A stretch of 64,000 bases of DNA, taken from an uncultured Victivallales bacterium. GTDB taxonomy: Bacteria; Verrucomicrobiota; Lentisphaeria; Victivallales; UBA1829. Made by a program: the position numbers and the translations under genes. Below are positions 35,506 to 43,901 of the stretch, piece after piece. How positions within the stretch are numbered: the stretch's first letter is position 1; every line of letters begins with the position of its first letter. Under the pieces are notes generated by a model. It saw only the letters and a program-made list of their open reading frames with translations, was not told the origin of the DNA and did not search any database. The stretch is taken from contig CALXRL010000039.1 in NCBI GenBank assembly GCA_944390735.1, positions 62,001 through 126,000 on the forward strand. Direction: 5' to 3'.

Positions 35506-35647
35506 GTATCGGGAGGGAGCGGCATGACGCATGAATCTCTTTGTTCTGAACCGTTCGCCTCGGCTTCTCCTCCGGAGAGGATTTTTTGTATCGGGAGGGA
35601 GGGACATGGCGCATGAATCTCTTTGTTCTGGACCGTTCGCCGCGCAT
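35484..35647 (+). repeat. 82-bp tandem duplication spanning a hairpin and a gene start
   Basis: Copy 1 is 35484-35565 and copy 2 is 35566-35647, with exactly the same period at every landmark: TCTCCTCCGGAGAGG, T-run, TATCGGGAGGGA, CATGAATCTCTTTGTTCTG, CCGTTCGCC. Only a few substitutions separate the copies. Each carries a short hairpin (CCTC-CGGA-GAGG) plus T-run, a GGGAGGGA ribosome site and the first codons of the downstream gene (MNLFVLNRSP in copy 1, MNLFVLDRSP in copy 2). Because 82 is not a multiple of three, the copy 1 ATG (35531) reads out of frame. Confidence 0.9.
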
Positions 35648-36164
35648 CGCGGCTCAGTTTCTCTGTGACGCGCACGTCGTGAAAATGATTCTGGAATCGG
35701 CTCAGCTTCTTTCCACTCAGGATCGTCTGAACGGACTGGAACGGGGGTACCGGATGACGCATGAGAATCATCCCTGCCGGCGCTGTCTTGAGAATCCGGC
35801 CAATTATCTGTGGCTCTCCGCGCATCTGGGTTCTCTGCTGCGGGAGTACACGCACCGCTTCCGGAAGGAGCATCGCACGGAGCAGCTGTTCCGACTGTAC
35901 TGGAAAAGGGATTTCCGCGGCATGTCCGGGGGAGCCTTTGCGGAAAAGCTCTCGCTGCCGAAATGTATGCCTGCGGAATACAGGGTCGGCGGCGATGGAA
36001 TCGACGATGTTGTCGCCTCCTACCGGAACTATTACCAGTTCAAACGTCTCACTCTGCCCCGTTTCCGCTATACCCGGCGTCCCCCTCCGGCATGGCTGCA
36101 TGAGCCGTTCCTTCCGGAGAAAACAGAAATCCCCGGAGGAACCGGGGATTTCAAAATGGGGTAA
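35613..36164 (+). CDS. Conserved protein resembling a phage-associated family, function unknown
   Basis: 183 residues with the recognisable core CDAHVVKMILESAQLLST (from about residue 18), then HENHPCRRCLENPANYLWL, LLREYTHRF and a C-terminal VASYRNYYQFKR. I recall this core from uncharacterised proteins common in bacteriophage genomes; I know no function. GGGAGGGAGGGA precedes the ATG. The gene lies directly after a tRNA-Leu and a tandem duplication of its own start region, which suggests it arrived by integration. The last codons (EIPGGTGDF) are encoded by a perfect 11-bp hairpin. Confidence 0.7.
   Translation: MNLFVLDRSPRIAAQFLCDAHVVKMILESAQLLSTQDRLNGLERGYRMTHENHPCRRCLENPANYLWLSAHLGSLLREYTHRFRKEHRTEQLFRLYWKRDFRGMSGGAFAEKLSLPKCMPAEYRVGGDGIDDVVASYRNYYQFKRLTLPRFRYTRRPPPAWLHEPFLPEKTEIPGGTGDFKMG
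36126..36152 (-). terminator. Hairpin inside the 3' end of the phage-type gene, likely terminator for the converging gene
   Basis: A perfect 11-bp stem, GAAATCCCCGG/CCGGGGATTTC with loop AGGAA. On the minus strand it lies 37 nt past the stop at 36189 and is followed by a T-rich stretch (TGTTTTC). Confidence 0.55.
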
Positions 36165-36188
36165 TTCGAATTCAGAGATCCGTTTCCG

Positions 36189-36821
36189 TTACGGACGCGG
36201 ATGATGCGGTCCGCGCGGTCCGGGATGCTTTTTTCCCGGGGTTCCGGCTTTCACCGGTCCGACGAGACGCCGGAGCTGACGGTTGACATACTCTTCCTTT
36301 CCGCCTGCCTCCATGCGTTCATTCATCCGTTTCATGCGTTCCAGCATCCGCTCCAGCATCTTTGCATCCTTTCCGGCGGCCTTTTCCGCGGCAATTTTCT
36401 TTTCGAGGTTGGCCACCATGGTTTTCCGCAGAGCGCTTTCACGGTCGAACTGGGCGCGCAGAAGATTCCGGACCGGTTCCAGCTGTTCGCGAAGTTTTGC
36501 CGTTTCCGCCTGACGGGCGTCGGCGGATCTCTTTCTGAGTTCCTCCATTTTCCGATCGGCCGCGGCGGGATCGCTGGTCCGCAGCGTTTCGATTTCGGCG
36601 AACTCCTTCGGGAATTCAGCGGCGAGGCGTTCCGCCAGGAACGGCATCGGCCGTCTTCTTTCACGGGGACCATCGGGACGCGGACCCTTTCTTCCATGCG
36701 GGCCTTTGCGGAGACGTTCCTGCGCCGGGGGCGGAGCGGGTTCGTCGGCGGGATTCTGCGCCCAGAGCGGAAGAACCGCTCCGGCCAGAACGAGCAGAGC
36801 CAAAGTTCTGAGTTTGTTCAT
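36189..36821 (-). CDS. Exported helical protein, Spy/CpxP-like appearance
   Basis: 210 residues with a signal peptide (MNKLRTLALLVLAGAVLPLWA). A Pro/Arg-rich segment (25-60) is followed by a long helical stretch (65-185) rich in Glu, Lys, Arg and Met (KMLERMLERMKRMNERME) and a Gly/Pro/His-rich tail ending GPRGPHHPRP. It resembles periplasmic LTXXQ/heavy-metal-resistance proteins in character, but I see no LTxxQ motif, so the family is not certain. AAGGA precedes the ATG by 8 nt. It is transcribed alone. Confidence 0.65.
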   Translation of the reverse strand: MNKLRTLALLVLAGAVLPLWAQNPADEPAPPPAQERLRKGPHGRKGPRPDGPRERRRPMPFLAERLAAEFPKEFAEIETLRTSDPAAADRKMEELRKRSADARQAETAKLREQLEPVRNLLRAQFDRESALRKTMVANLEKKIAAEKAAGKDAKMLERMLERMKRMNERMEAGGKEEYVNRQLRRLVGPVKAGTPGKKHPGPRGPHHPRP

Positions 36822-37041
36822 GTTATCATTCCTTGTCTTTCAGCAGAAGCGGAATTGCCGCTGCCGGACATACAACGCAGCAGCCGGAAATTTATTGTGT
36901 CCCCTCCGGAAGAATCGGAAACGACCCGGAAAAATTTCCCGCAAAAAACTTTTTTCACAGCTTGTTTTTTTCCGGTTCCGACATTATTTATTACTCAATA
37001 GGATTAATCATACTAATTCAGAACAGAAGGCAGAATCTTCC

Positions 37042-38322
37042 ATGATCACCATTGAAGTTCCCTATGGGAGAAGCAGCATTTCGGCGGCAATTCCGGAAGC
37101 GAATTATCTCGGAACGTTCGCCTCCCGGGTTCCGCGCGCGGCGGAGGATGAACGCACCTCCGTCGAAGAAGCGCTCGACCATCCCATCGGCTCGCCGCCG
37201 CTGGAGAAACTGGCGGAGAACAAGCGCACGGCGGTCGTCATCACCAGCGATCATACGCGTCCGGTTCCGAGCCGGATCCTCATGCCGCGGATTCTGGAGC
37301 GTCTGCGCAGAGGCTCGCCGGGAATCGACATCACCATTCTGGTGGCAACCGGATTCCACCGGAAGACAACCCGGGAGGAGCTGACCGCCAAACTCGGAGA
37401 GGAGATCGTTCAACATGAAAAAATTGTCGTGCACGACTCCTCCGACACCTCTTCCCTGATTTCTCTGGGCACCCTGCCCTCCGGCGGAGCGCTGATCGTG
37501 AACCGTCTTGCCGTGGAAACGGATCTGCTGATCGGGGAAGGCTTCATTGAACCGCACTTTTTCGCGGGATTCTCCGGGGGACGCAAAAGCGTGCTGCCCG
37601 GCATTGCGTCACGCGAAACGGTTCTGGCGAACCACTGTGCGGAATTCATCCGCAGTCCGTTTGCGCGCACCGGGAATCTGAACGGCAACCCCATTCACCG
37701 CGATATGCTGTATGCGGCGGAACAGGCGAAGCTGGCGTTCATCGTAAACGTGGTCATTGATCCGGAGAAGCGGATTGTCAAGACCTTTGCCGGCGACCCG
37801 GTCAGGGCACACGAGGCGGGTTGCGCATTCCTGAGGACATTCTGCGCCGTCTCGGTGCCGGAAGCCGATATTGTTGTGACAAGCAACGGCGGCTATCCGC
37901 TGGATCAGAACGTCTACCAGTCGGTCAAGGGAATGACCGCGGGAGAAGCGGTATGCCGGAAAGGCGGCGTCATCATTCTCTCGGCGAGCTGTTCCGACGG
38001 ACACGGCGGAGAGTCCTTCCGCCGGCATCTGGCGGAGGCCGCATCGCCGGAGAAGCTGCTCGCCGAGACGGAACAAATCCCCCGCGGCGAAACGGAACCG
38101 GATCAATGGGAATACCAGATTCTGGCAAGAATCCTGACAAAGCACAAAGTGATTGTCGTCTCCACGGACTGCGATCACGAACTGCTGGAGTCGATGCACC
38201 TGGGCACCGCGTCCACGCTGGATGAGGCGTTGCGCAAGGCGTTTTCGCTTGTCGGAGCGAACGCCTCGGTCGCCGTCATTCCGGACGGGGTTTCCGTCAT
38301 CGCCGAAAAGAAAGAAACGTAA
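37042..38322 (+). CDS. larA: Nickel-dependent lactate racemase family protein
   Basis: 426 residues, the LarA length. Family motifs are SDHTRPVPSRILMP, VATGFHRKTTREE and EPHFFAGFSGGRKSVLPG, carrying the conserved histidines and Lys that hold the nickel-pincer cofactor. It interconverts D- and L-lactate (other 2-hydroxyacids are possible in this family). It is first in an operon with etfB, etfA and a GlcD-type dehydrogenase, which suggests it feeds the enantiomer that enzyme uses. The cofactor genes larB, larC and larE are not in the window. The start follows GAAGGCAG; a longer open frame upstream crosses non-coding sequence. Confidence 0.9.
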   Translation: MITIEVPYGRSSISAAIPEANYLGTFASRVPRAAEDERTSVEEALDHPIGSPPLEKLAENKRTAVVITSDHTRPVPSRILMPRILERLRRGSPGIDITILVATGFHRKTTREELTAKLGEEIVQHEKIVVHDSSDTSSLISLGTLPSGGALIVNRLAVETDLLIGEGFIEPHFFAGFSGGRKSVLPGIASRETVLANHCAEFIRSPFARTGNLNGNPIHRDMLYAAEQAKLAFIVNVVIDPEKRIVKTFAGDPVRAHEAGCAFLRTFCAVSVPEADIVVTSNGGYPLDQNVYQSVKGMTAGEAVCRKGGVIILSASCSDGHGGESFRRHLAEAASPEKLLAETEQIPRGETEPDQWEYQILARILTKHKVIVVSTDCDHELLESMHLGTASTLDEALRKAFSLVGANASVAVIPDGVSVIAEKKET

Positions 38323-38357
38323 CGGAAGTTTTTCAACATTCACAACAAAGGAAAAGC

Positions 38358-39158
38358 ATGAAAATTGTAGTCTGCATCAAGCAGGTTCCCGGCACGGCGC
38401 AGGTGGAGATCGATCCGGAGACGGGCGTTCTCAAACGCGACGGCGTGGAATCCAAAATGAATCCGTACGACCTCTACGCGCTGGAAACGGCACTGCGCTT
38501 CAAACAGAGCGTCGGAGCGGAGATCACGGTAGTGACCATGGGTCCTCCGCAGGCGGAGTCCGTGATCCGCGAAGCCTTTATGATGGGCGTGGACAACGGG
38601 GTCATTCTTTCGGACCGCAGGTTCGGAGGATCCGACGTGCTGGCAACCTCCTACACGCTGGCGCAGGGCATCGCCGCCGCGGGCGGATGCGATCTGATCC
38701 TCTGCGGGAAACAGACCACCGACGGCGACACGGCGCAGGTCGGAGCCGAACTTGCGGAATTTCTCGGAATTCCGCATGTGACAAGCGTCTGCAAAATCCG
38801 CGAGGTCACGGAAAAGGACATCACAATCGACCTGGATCTGCCGCTCCATGTGGAAACGGCGAAAATCAAATATCCCTGTCTTCTGACGGTGGAAAAGGGG
38901 ATTTTCGAGCCACGTCTTCCCTCCTTCAAGCTCAAACTGGCCACGGCCGATCGGCCCATCCGCATGCTCAAGCTCGACGATATGAAAGACAAGGATCCCG
39001 CTCACTACGGACTGAACGGCTCCCCGACCCAGGTCAAGCGGATCTTTCCACCGGAAAACCGCAATGAACACGAGATCTGGAAAGGCTCTCCGGACGACCT
39101 TGCCGAACGCCTGTTCCGGCAGCTTGACGATCAGAAATTTCTTCAGCAACTGAGGTGA
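38358..39158 (+). CDS. etfB: Electron transfer flavoprotein beta subunit
   Basis: 266 residues opening MKIVVCIKQVPGTAQVEID, with the nucleotide-binding loop GKQTTDGDTAQVGAELAEFL. The DGDTAQVG motif is the kind found in Etf proteins that bind a second FAD and take part in electron bifurcation. It pairs with EtfA, encoded 4 nt downstream. AAAGGAAAAGC precedes the ATG. In the operon it would pass electrons between the lactate dehydrogenase and ferredoxin/NAD. Confidence 0.92.
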   Translation: MKIVVCIKQVPGTAQVEIDPETGVLKRDGVESKMNPYDLYALETALRFKQSVGAEITVVTMGPPQAESVIREAFMMGVDNGVILSDRRFGGSDVLATSYTLAQGIAAAGGCDLILCGKQTTDGDTAQVGAELAEFLGIPHVTSVCKIREVTEKDITIDLDLPLHVETAKIKYPCLLTVEKGIFEPRLPSFKLKLATADRPIRMLKLDDMKDKDPAHYGLNGSPTQVKRIFPPENRNEHEIWKGSPDDLAERLFRQLDDQKFLQQLR

Positions 39159-39162
39159 CTTC

Positions 39163-40344
39163 ATGCCCTACATCAAAATTCATCAGGAGAAGGCGCAGGA
39201 CAAGGCCCGTCTTGCCGCGCTCTGTCCGTTCCGCTCGATTGATCTGGTCAACGACACGCTCTCCATCAACGCCGGATGCCGCATGTGCCGCATCTGCATC
39301 AAGAAAGCGGGCGATGTATTCGAATACGTCGAAGAGGAACTTCCCGCCGCCGAAAAGGAGAAATGGCGCGGAATCGCCGTGGTGGCGGAAATCACGGAAG
39401 GCACGATTCATCCGGTGACGTTCGAACTGCTCGGCAAAGCGCGGGAGCTTGCCGCGAAAGTGAACTATCCGGTCTACTGTCTCATGATCGGTTCCGGAAT
39501 CCGGGAGAAGGCGGGGACGATTCTGGAATACGGCGCGGATGAAGTTTTCGTCTACGACATGCCGGAACTCCGCAGTTTCCGCATTGAACCCTATACGGCG
39601 GTTCTGGAGGAGTTCATCCGGAAGGTTCGTCCCTCCTCGGTGCTGGTCGGGGGGACCTCCACGGGACGCTCGCTTGCACCGCGCGCGGCGGCCCGCTTCC
39701 GCACCGGTCTGACCGCCGACTGCACGAGTCTCGACATCTCCGAAAACACCGATCTTGACCAGATCCGTCCGGCCTACGGCGGAAACATCATGGCGCACAT
39801 CAACACGCCTCGCCATCGGCCGCAGTTCGCGACGGTCCGCTACAAGATCTTCCCGATCCCGCCGAAAACGGAGCCGAAGGGCAGAATCACGCTGGAAACC
39901 ATCGCTCCGGAAAAGCTGAAATCAGCCATCGACATTCTGGAGAGCAAGGAGAAGGTCCGCGAGGTCGGAATTGAAGAGGCCGAAGTGCTGGTCGTCGCGG
40001 GACGCGGCGTCAAAAAGCAGGAGGATCTCGCGATGCTTCAGGAGCTTGCGGACCTGCTGAACGGCCGTCTCGCCTCCACGCGCTCCCTGGTGGAGGCCGG
40101 CTGGACCGATCCGAAACAGCAGATCGGACTCAGCGGACGAACGGTCAAACCGAAGCTCATCATCACCTGCGGCGTTTCGGGAGCAATCCAGTTTGTCGCG
40201 GGAATGAACGGCTCGGAACATATTGTTGCCATCAACACGGATGAGAAGGCACCGATCTTCAAGGTTGCGCACACGGGAATCGTCGGGGATCTTTACAGGA
40301 TTGTGCCGCAGCTGATCGAAAAAATCAAAGCGAAGGGAAACTGA
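39163..40344 (+). CDS. etfA: Electron transfer flavoprotein alpha subunit with N-terminal iron-sulfur domain
   Basis: 393 residues. Residues 1-60 carry four cysteines, C21 then C39-x2-C42-x2-C45 (GCRMCRIC), suited to one 4Fe-4S cluster. The EtfA alpha/beta domain follows from about 70. The FAD domain at the C terminus shows GRGVKKQEDL, SRSLVEAGW-type sequence (TRSLVEAGW), IGLSGRTVKP and GVSGAIQFVAGM. The ferredoxin-like extension is typical of LctC-type subunits of the electron-confurcating lactate dehydrogenase complex. It is 3 nt upstream of the dehydrogenase gene. Confidence 0.92.
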   Translation: MPYIKIHQEKAQDKARLAALCPFRSIDLVNDTLSINAGCRMCRICIKKAGDVFEYVEEELPAAEKEKWRGIAVVAEITEGTIHPVTFELLGKARELAAKVNYPVYCLMIGSGIREKAGTILEYGADEVFVYDMPELRSFRIEPYTAVLEEFIRKVRPSSVLVGGTSTGRSLAPRAAARFRTGLTADCTSLDISENTDLDQIRPAYGGNIMAHINTPRHRPQFATVRYKIFPIPPKTEPKGRITLETIAPEKLKSAIDILESKEKVREVGIEEAEVLVVAGRGVKKQEDLAMLQELADLLNGRLASTRSLVEAGWTDPKQQIGLSGRTVKPKLIITCGVSGAIQFVAGMNGSEHIVAINTDEKAPIFKVAHTGIVGDLYRIVPQLIEKIKAKGN

Positions 40345-40347
40345 ACC

Positions 40348-41754
40348 ATGCCTGCCCCCTATAAAACATTCGACACGGCCGATCTGAACAATCTTCGGGC
40401 TCTTGTTCCGGAAGAGCGGGTGATTCCGGGAGCCGAGGTCGGGGAAGACTACTGTCATGATGAGCTTTCGGGAATCCGGAAACGGCCCGATGTGCTCATC
40501 AAAGCCATGTCGGCGGAAGAGATTTCCGCGGTCATGAAATACGCCGCTGCACACAACATTCCCGTAACTCCGCGCGGCCAGGGCACGGGACTGGTCGGAG
40601 GAGCGGTTCCGCTCTACGGCGGCATCCTGCTCGACCTCAGCGGAATGAACCGCATTCTGGAACTCGACGACATCAATCTCACGCTGACGCTCGAGCCGGG
40701 CGTGCTGCTGATGGACGTTGCCAAATATGTCGAGGAGCACGGCTTCTTCTATCCGCCCGATCCCGGCGAAAAAACGGCGACCATCGGCGGGAACATCAGC
40801 ACGAACGCCGGCGGAATGCGCGCCGTGAAATATGGAGTCACGCGCGATTACGTCCGCGGTCTTGAAGTGGTTCTTCCGAACGGAGAGATCGTGGAATTCG
40901 GCGGAAAGGTGGTGAAAAACAGTTCCGGATACAGTTTGAAGGATCTGATCGTCGGTTCCGAAGGCACGCTCGGGATTGTGACGAAAGCGGTTCTGCGTCT
41001 GCTGCCGCTGCCGAAGCACAAAATCAGTCTGCTGGTGCCCTTTCCGGACCTGACCTCCGCGATCCGGACCGTTCCGGCGATCATCCGCTCCAGCTCGATC
41101 CCGACCGCGGTCGAATTCATGGAACGCGAAGTCATCCTTGCCGCCGAACAGTTCCTTGCGCGCAAGTTTCCCGACAACTCCTCCGACGCCTATCTGCTCC
41201 TGACCTTCGACGGCGCAAGCAAGGAGGAGATCGAACTTGCCTATCACAGCGCGGCGCACACCTGTCTGAACGCCGGAGCGCTGGATGTGTTCATCTCGAA
41301 CACACAGGAGCGCAACGAGTCCATCTGGTCCGCGCGCGGCGCCTTTCTGGAGGCGATCAAGGCATCCACCACCGAAATGGATGAGTGCGATGTGGTCGTT
41401 CCCCGGAAGCATGTGGCGGAGTTCGTGCTCTTTTCGAAAGAGCTTCAGGAGAAGTACCGGATCCGTCTGCGTTCGTTCGGACACGCCGGCGATGGAAATC
41501 TGCACATCTACATTCTCCGCGACGAGCTCCCGGAAACGGAGTGGCACGCGACGCTGGAACAGGTGTTCCGGGAACTCTATGCCAAGGCGGACAGTCTCGG
41601 CGGCAAGGTCTCCGGCGAGCACGGCATCGGCTATGCGAAACGCCCCTATCTGCGGGAGTCGCTGGATGAGCAGAGCGCCCTGCTGATGGCGGGAATCAAG
41701 AAGGTCTTCGATCCGGACAACATTCTGAATCCCTCCAAAGTCGTGGTGAAATAA
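40348..41754 (+). CDS. lctD: FAD-linked lactate/glycolate dehydrogenase (LctD/GlcD type)
   Basis: 468 residues of the FAD_binding_4/FAD-oxidase_C family. The FAD-binding loop is [18 protein letters not shown], with [16 protein letters not shown] following, and the C-terminal domain has [12 protein letters not shown] and [14 protein letters not shown], including the conserved catalytic His. With EtfAB upstream it matches the Acetobacterium-type complex that oxidises lactate with NAD at the cost of reduced ferredoxin. GlcD-type glycolate oxidation is the alternative, but LarA in the operon favours lactate. A strong terminator ends the operon. Confidence 0.9.
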   Translation: MPAPYKTFDTADLNNLRALVPEERVIPGAEVGEDYCHDELSGIRKRPDVLIKAMSAEEISAVMKYAAAHNIPVTPRGQGTGLVGGAVPLYGGILLDLSGMNRILELDDINLTLTLEPGVLLMDVAKYVEEHGFFYPPDPGEKTATIGGNISTNAGGMRAVKYGVTRDYVRGLEVVLPNGEIVEFGGKVVKNSSGYSLKDLIVGSEGTLGIVTKAVLRLLPLPKHKISLLVPFPDLTSAIRTVPAIIRSSSIPTAVEFMEREVILAAEQFLARKFPDNSSDAYLLLTFDGASKEEIELAYHSAAHTCLNAGALDVFISNTQERNESIWSARGAFLEAIKASTTEMDECDVVVPRKHVAEFVLFSKELQEKYRIRLRSFGHAGDGNLHIYILRDELPETEWHATLEQVFRELYAKADSLGGKVSGEHGIGYAKRPYLRESLDEQSALLMAGIKKVFDPDNILNPSKVVVK

Positions 41755-41785
41755 GCGGACGAAGAGAAGACACATTGCCGAAGAC

Positions 41786-41814
41786 GGGGCGGAGGAAGGA
41801 ATCCGCCCCTTTTT
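41786..41814 (+). terminator. Terminator of larA-etfB-etfA-lctD operon
   Basis: An 8-bp stem, GGGGCGGA/TCCGCCCC with an 8-nt loop, then five T. Confidence 0.88.
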
Positions 41815-41841
41815 CATGACCGGAACGACCGTCCGTTTCGT

Positions 41842-42678
41842 TCACGGGAACATCTGATTCCGCCTCCGGTACTCCAGGGGGGAGACTCCCGCCAGATGGC
41901 GGAATTTTCTTGAAAAATAGAACGGATCGCTGAATTCAAGTTCAAGCGCGATCTCCTTCACCCGCAGATTGGTCTCCACCAGAAGACGGCAGCTTTTCCG
42001 CAGGAAACAGGAGTTGCGGTAATCGGAAAATGACTCTTCTCCATGATATCTGCGCCAGTATCTCCGCAGAGAGGAGAGCGACATTCCGAATTCGGCGGCA
42101 AGAGCGGCGCAGTCGATGTCGCGTCCGGGAGAGCGTTCCAGACGGGATCGGATCTCCGGGATCCGGGAGTGTTCGAGAATGCTCTCCCTGCTTTTCAGGC
42201 GCGTTTCCAGAAGCAGATCGTAACAGAGGAGATCGATCCGGTCGGCGGAGAGCTCCTCCCCCTCCAGCTCCCGCTGAAGGACGGCAGCTTTTTCTCCGAT
42301 ACTTCCGATGTTTCTCATTTCCCGCACGGGAATTTCAGGGGTCATGAGTCCGGAAGCGCGCAGAAGCCCGAAGGAGTCCGGCGGATAGATGAAATAGAGC
42401 TCGGACCATTCCGATTCCGGTCCGTAGTCCATCGGTTCTCCCGGCCATTGAATCAGCAGACAGGGGGCCTCCACGGACCAGCGTTTTCCCCGCAGAACGT
42501 AATCGCCGCGACCCTGCATGATAAAGGAAAAATTGCAGGAATCGAAGGTCTGGCGGATGCGCTCCCGTTTCGCGGGAAGAAAGCCGATGGAGGCAACCGG
42601 CGGAAGAAGGGAGATTTCCCGGGACAGAGGACTCAGATGTCTGGTTTTTCCATCCATGATTTTGAAACGTTTGTCCAT
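41842..42678 (-). CDS. AraC-family transcriptional regulator
   Basis: 278 residues: an N-terminal sensing half (about 20-165, with SFIMQGRGDYVLRGKRW) and a C-terminal AraC double helix-turn-helix (about 180-275: ALAAEFGMSLSSLRRYWRRY and LELEFSDPFYFSRKFRHLAGVSPLEYR). I start at MDKRFKI (42678), with AGGAG 8 nt upstream; the longer frame runs into the divergent promoter. It is 87 nt from a Gfo/Idh/MocA gene pointing the other way, the same arrangement as at 24871-26894. Confidence 0.88.
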   Translation of the reverse strand: MDKRFKIMDGKTRHLSPLSREISLLPPVASIGFLPAKRERIRQTFDSCNFSFIMQGRGDYVLRGKRWSVEAPCLLIQWPGEPMDYGPESEWSELYFIYPPDSFGLLRASGLMTPEIPVREMRNIGSIGEKAAVLQRELEGEELSADRIDLLCYDLLLETRLKSRESILEHSRIPEIRSRLERSPGRDIDCAALAAEFGMSLSSLRRYWRRYHGEESFSDYRNSCFLRKSCRLLVETNLRVKEIALELEFSDPFYFSRKFRHLAGVSPLEYRRRNQMFP

Positions 42679-42703
42679 TCCCGTTTCTCCTTTTCTCGTG
42701 TAT

Positions 42704-42732
42704 AATATATGCTGTTCCGGAAGATTTGTCAA
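42704..42732 (-). promoter_or_regulatory. Promoter of AraC-type gene, overlapping the divergent oxidoreductase promoter
   Basis: Minus-strand TTGACA (42732-42727), 17 nt, TATATT (42709-42704). On the plus strand TATAAT (42701-42706) occupies the same bases but has no good -35, as expected of an activator-dependent promoter for the gene at 42766. Confidence 0.65.
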
Positions 42733-42765
42733 TGGAGGAATTCATCACGGAAAGGAGACAATCAC

Positions 42766-43857
42766 ATGAAAGCCGGATTGATCGGATGCGGAAACATCAG
42801 TGATGCGTATTTGAAGAATGCGGCCGTTTTCCAGCATCTGCGCATCGTTTCGTGCGCGGACATCAGAGAGGATGCGGCAAGGGAAAAAGCGGAAAAGTAC
42901 GGACTCCGGCATCAGTCGGTCGAGGAACTGCTCGCGGATCCGGAGATCGAACTGGTCCTGAACCTGACGACCCCGCAGTCGCACACGGAAATCGACCGGA
43001 AGGCGTTGACCGCCGGCAAACACATCTATTCGGAAAAGCCCTTCGGACTGGATACCGCATCGGCGCGGGAGGTTCTGGCGCTGGCGGAGCGGAAACACCT
43101 GCGCACGGGATGCGCGCCCGACACCTTTCTCGGCGGGGGCCATCAGACCTGCCGCGCACTGCTCGACAGCGGTCTGATCGGCAAAGTGGTGGCGGGAACC
43201 GCCTTCATGCTCTGCCATGGACACGAGGCCTGGCATCCGAATCCCGGGTTCTATTATCTCAGAGGAGGCGGTCCACTCTTCGACATGGGGCCATACTATC
43301 TCACGGCGCTGGTGAATCTGCTCGGACCGGTGAAGAAGGTGGTTTCGGTCAACACGCGTTCCACGGATCTGCGCAGAGGAATCAAAGTCAATGAGAACAG
43401 GACGTTTCCGGTCGAAGTGGATACGCATGTCACGGCGATCCTGGAATTTGTCTCGGGAGCGGTCATCACGCTCATCACCAGCTTCGACGTCTGGAAACAC
43501 AGCGACTACCGCGACATCGAACTCTACGGCACGGAAGGCTCCCTGCATCTTCCCGATCCGAACTGTTTCAGCGGTCCCATCCGCTTCTTCAAGGCGAGAC
43601 TCAGCGCGGACTGGGCCCCCGCGGACAATCTCTTCCCTTACAACGACAACATGCGCGGCATCGGACTGGCGGATCTGGCGGCGGGAATCGAACGGAACCG
43701 TCCGCACCGCTGCTCCGGAAAACTGGCTTTCCACGTGCTTGAGACCATGTGCGCCATTTTGAAGGCCGGAGAGGAGGAACGCGCCGTGAGGCTCGAAAGC
43801 TCCTGCGAACGTCCGGAACCGCTCCGGAAAGGCCTGAAATACGGAGAACTCGACTGA
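42766..43857 (+). CDS. Gfo/Idh/MocA-family oxidoreductase
   Basis: 363 residues. Rossmann motif KAGLIGCGNIS at the N terminus, EKPFGLDTASA at about 90-100, and the substrate-domain motif GGGPLFDMGPYYLTALVNLLG, where the usual catalytic His of the GGxxxDxGxH pattern is replaced by Tyr. NAD(P)-dependent conversion of a sugar or cyclitol derivative is expected; the substrate is unknown. AAAGGAG lies 8 nt before the ATG. It is followed by a ThuA-like gene 44 nt downstream. Confidence 0.87.
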   Translation: MKAGLIGCGNISDAYLKNAAVFQHLRIVSCADIREDAAREKAEKYGLRHQSVEELLADPEIELVLNLTTPQSHTEIDRKALTAGKHIYSEKPFGLDTASAREVLALAERKHLRTGCAPDTFLGGGHQTCRALLDSGLIGKVVAGTAFMLCHGHEAWHPNPGFYYLRGGGPLFDMGPYYLTALVNLLGPVKKVVSVNTRSTDLRRGIKVNENRTFPVEVDTHVTAILEFVSGAVITLITSFDVWKHSDYRDIELYGTEGSLHLPDPNCFSGPIRFFKARLSADWAPADNLFPYNDNMRGIGLADLAAGIERNRPHRCSGKLAFHVLETMCAILKAGEEERAVRLESSCERPEPLRKGLKYGELD

Positions 43858-43901
43858 ATCACCAGCAGATCAACCGAAAAAAACTGAAAGGATTTCTCAC
43901 A

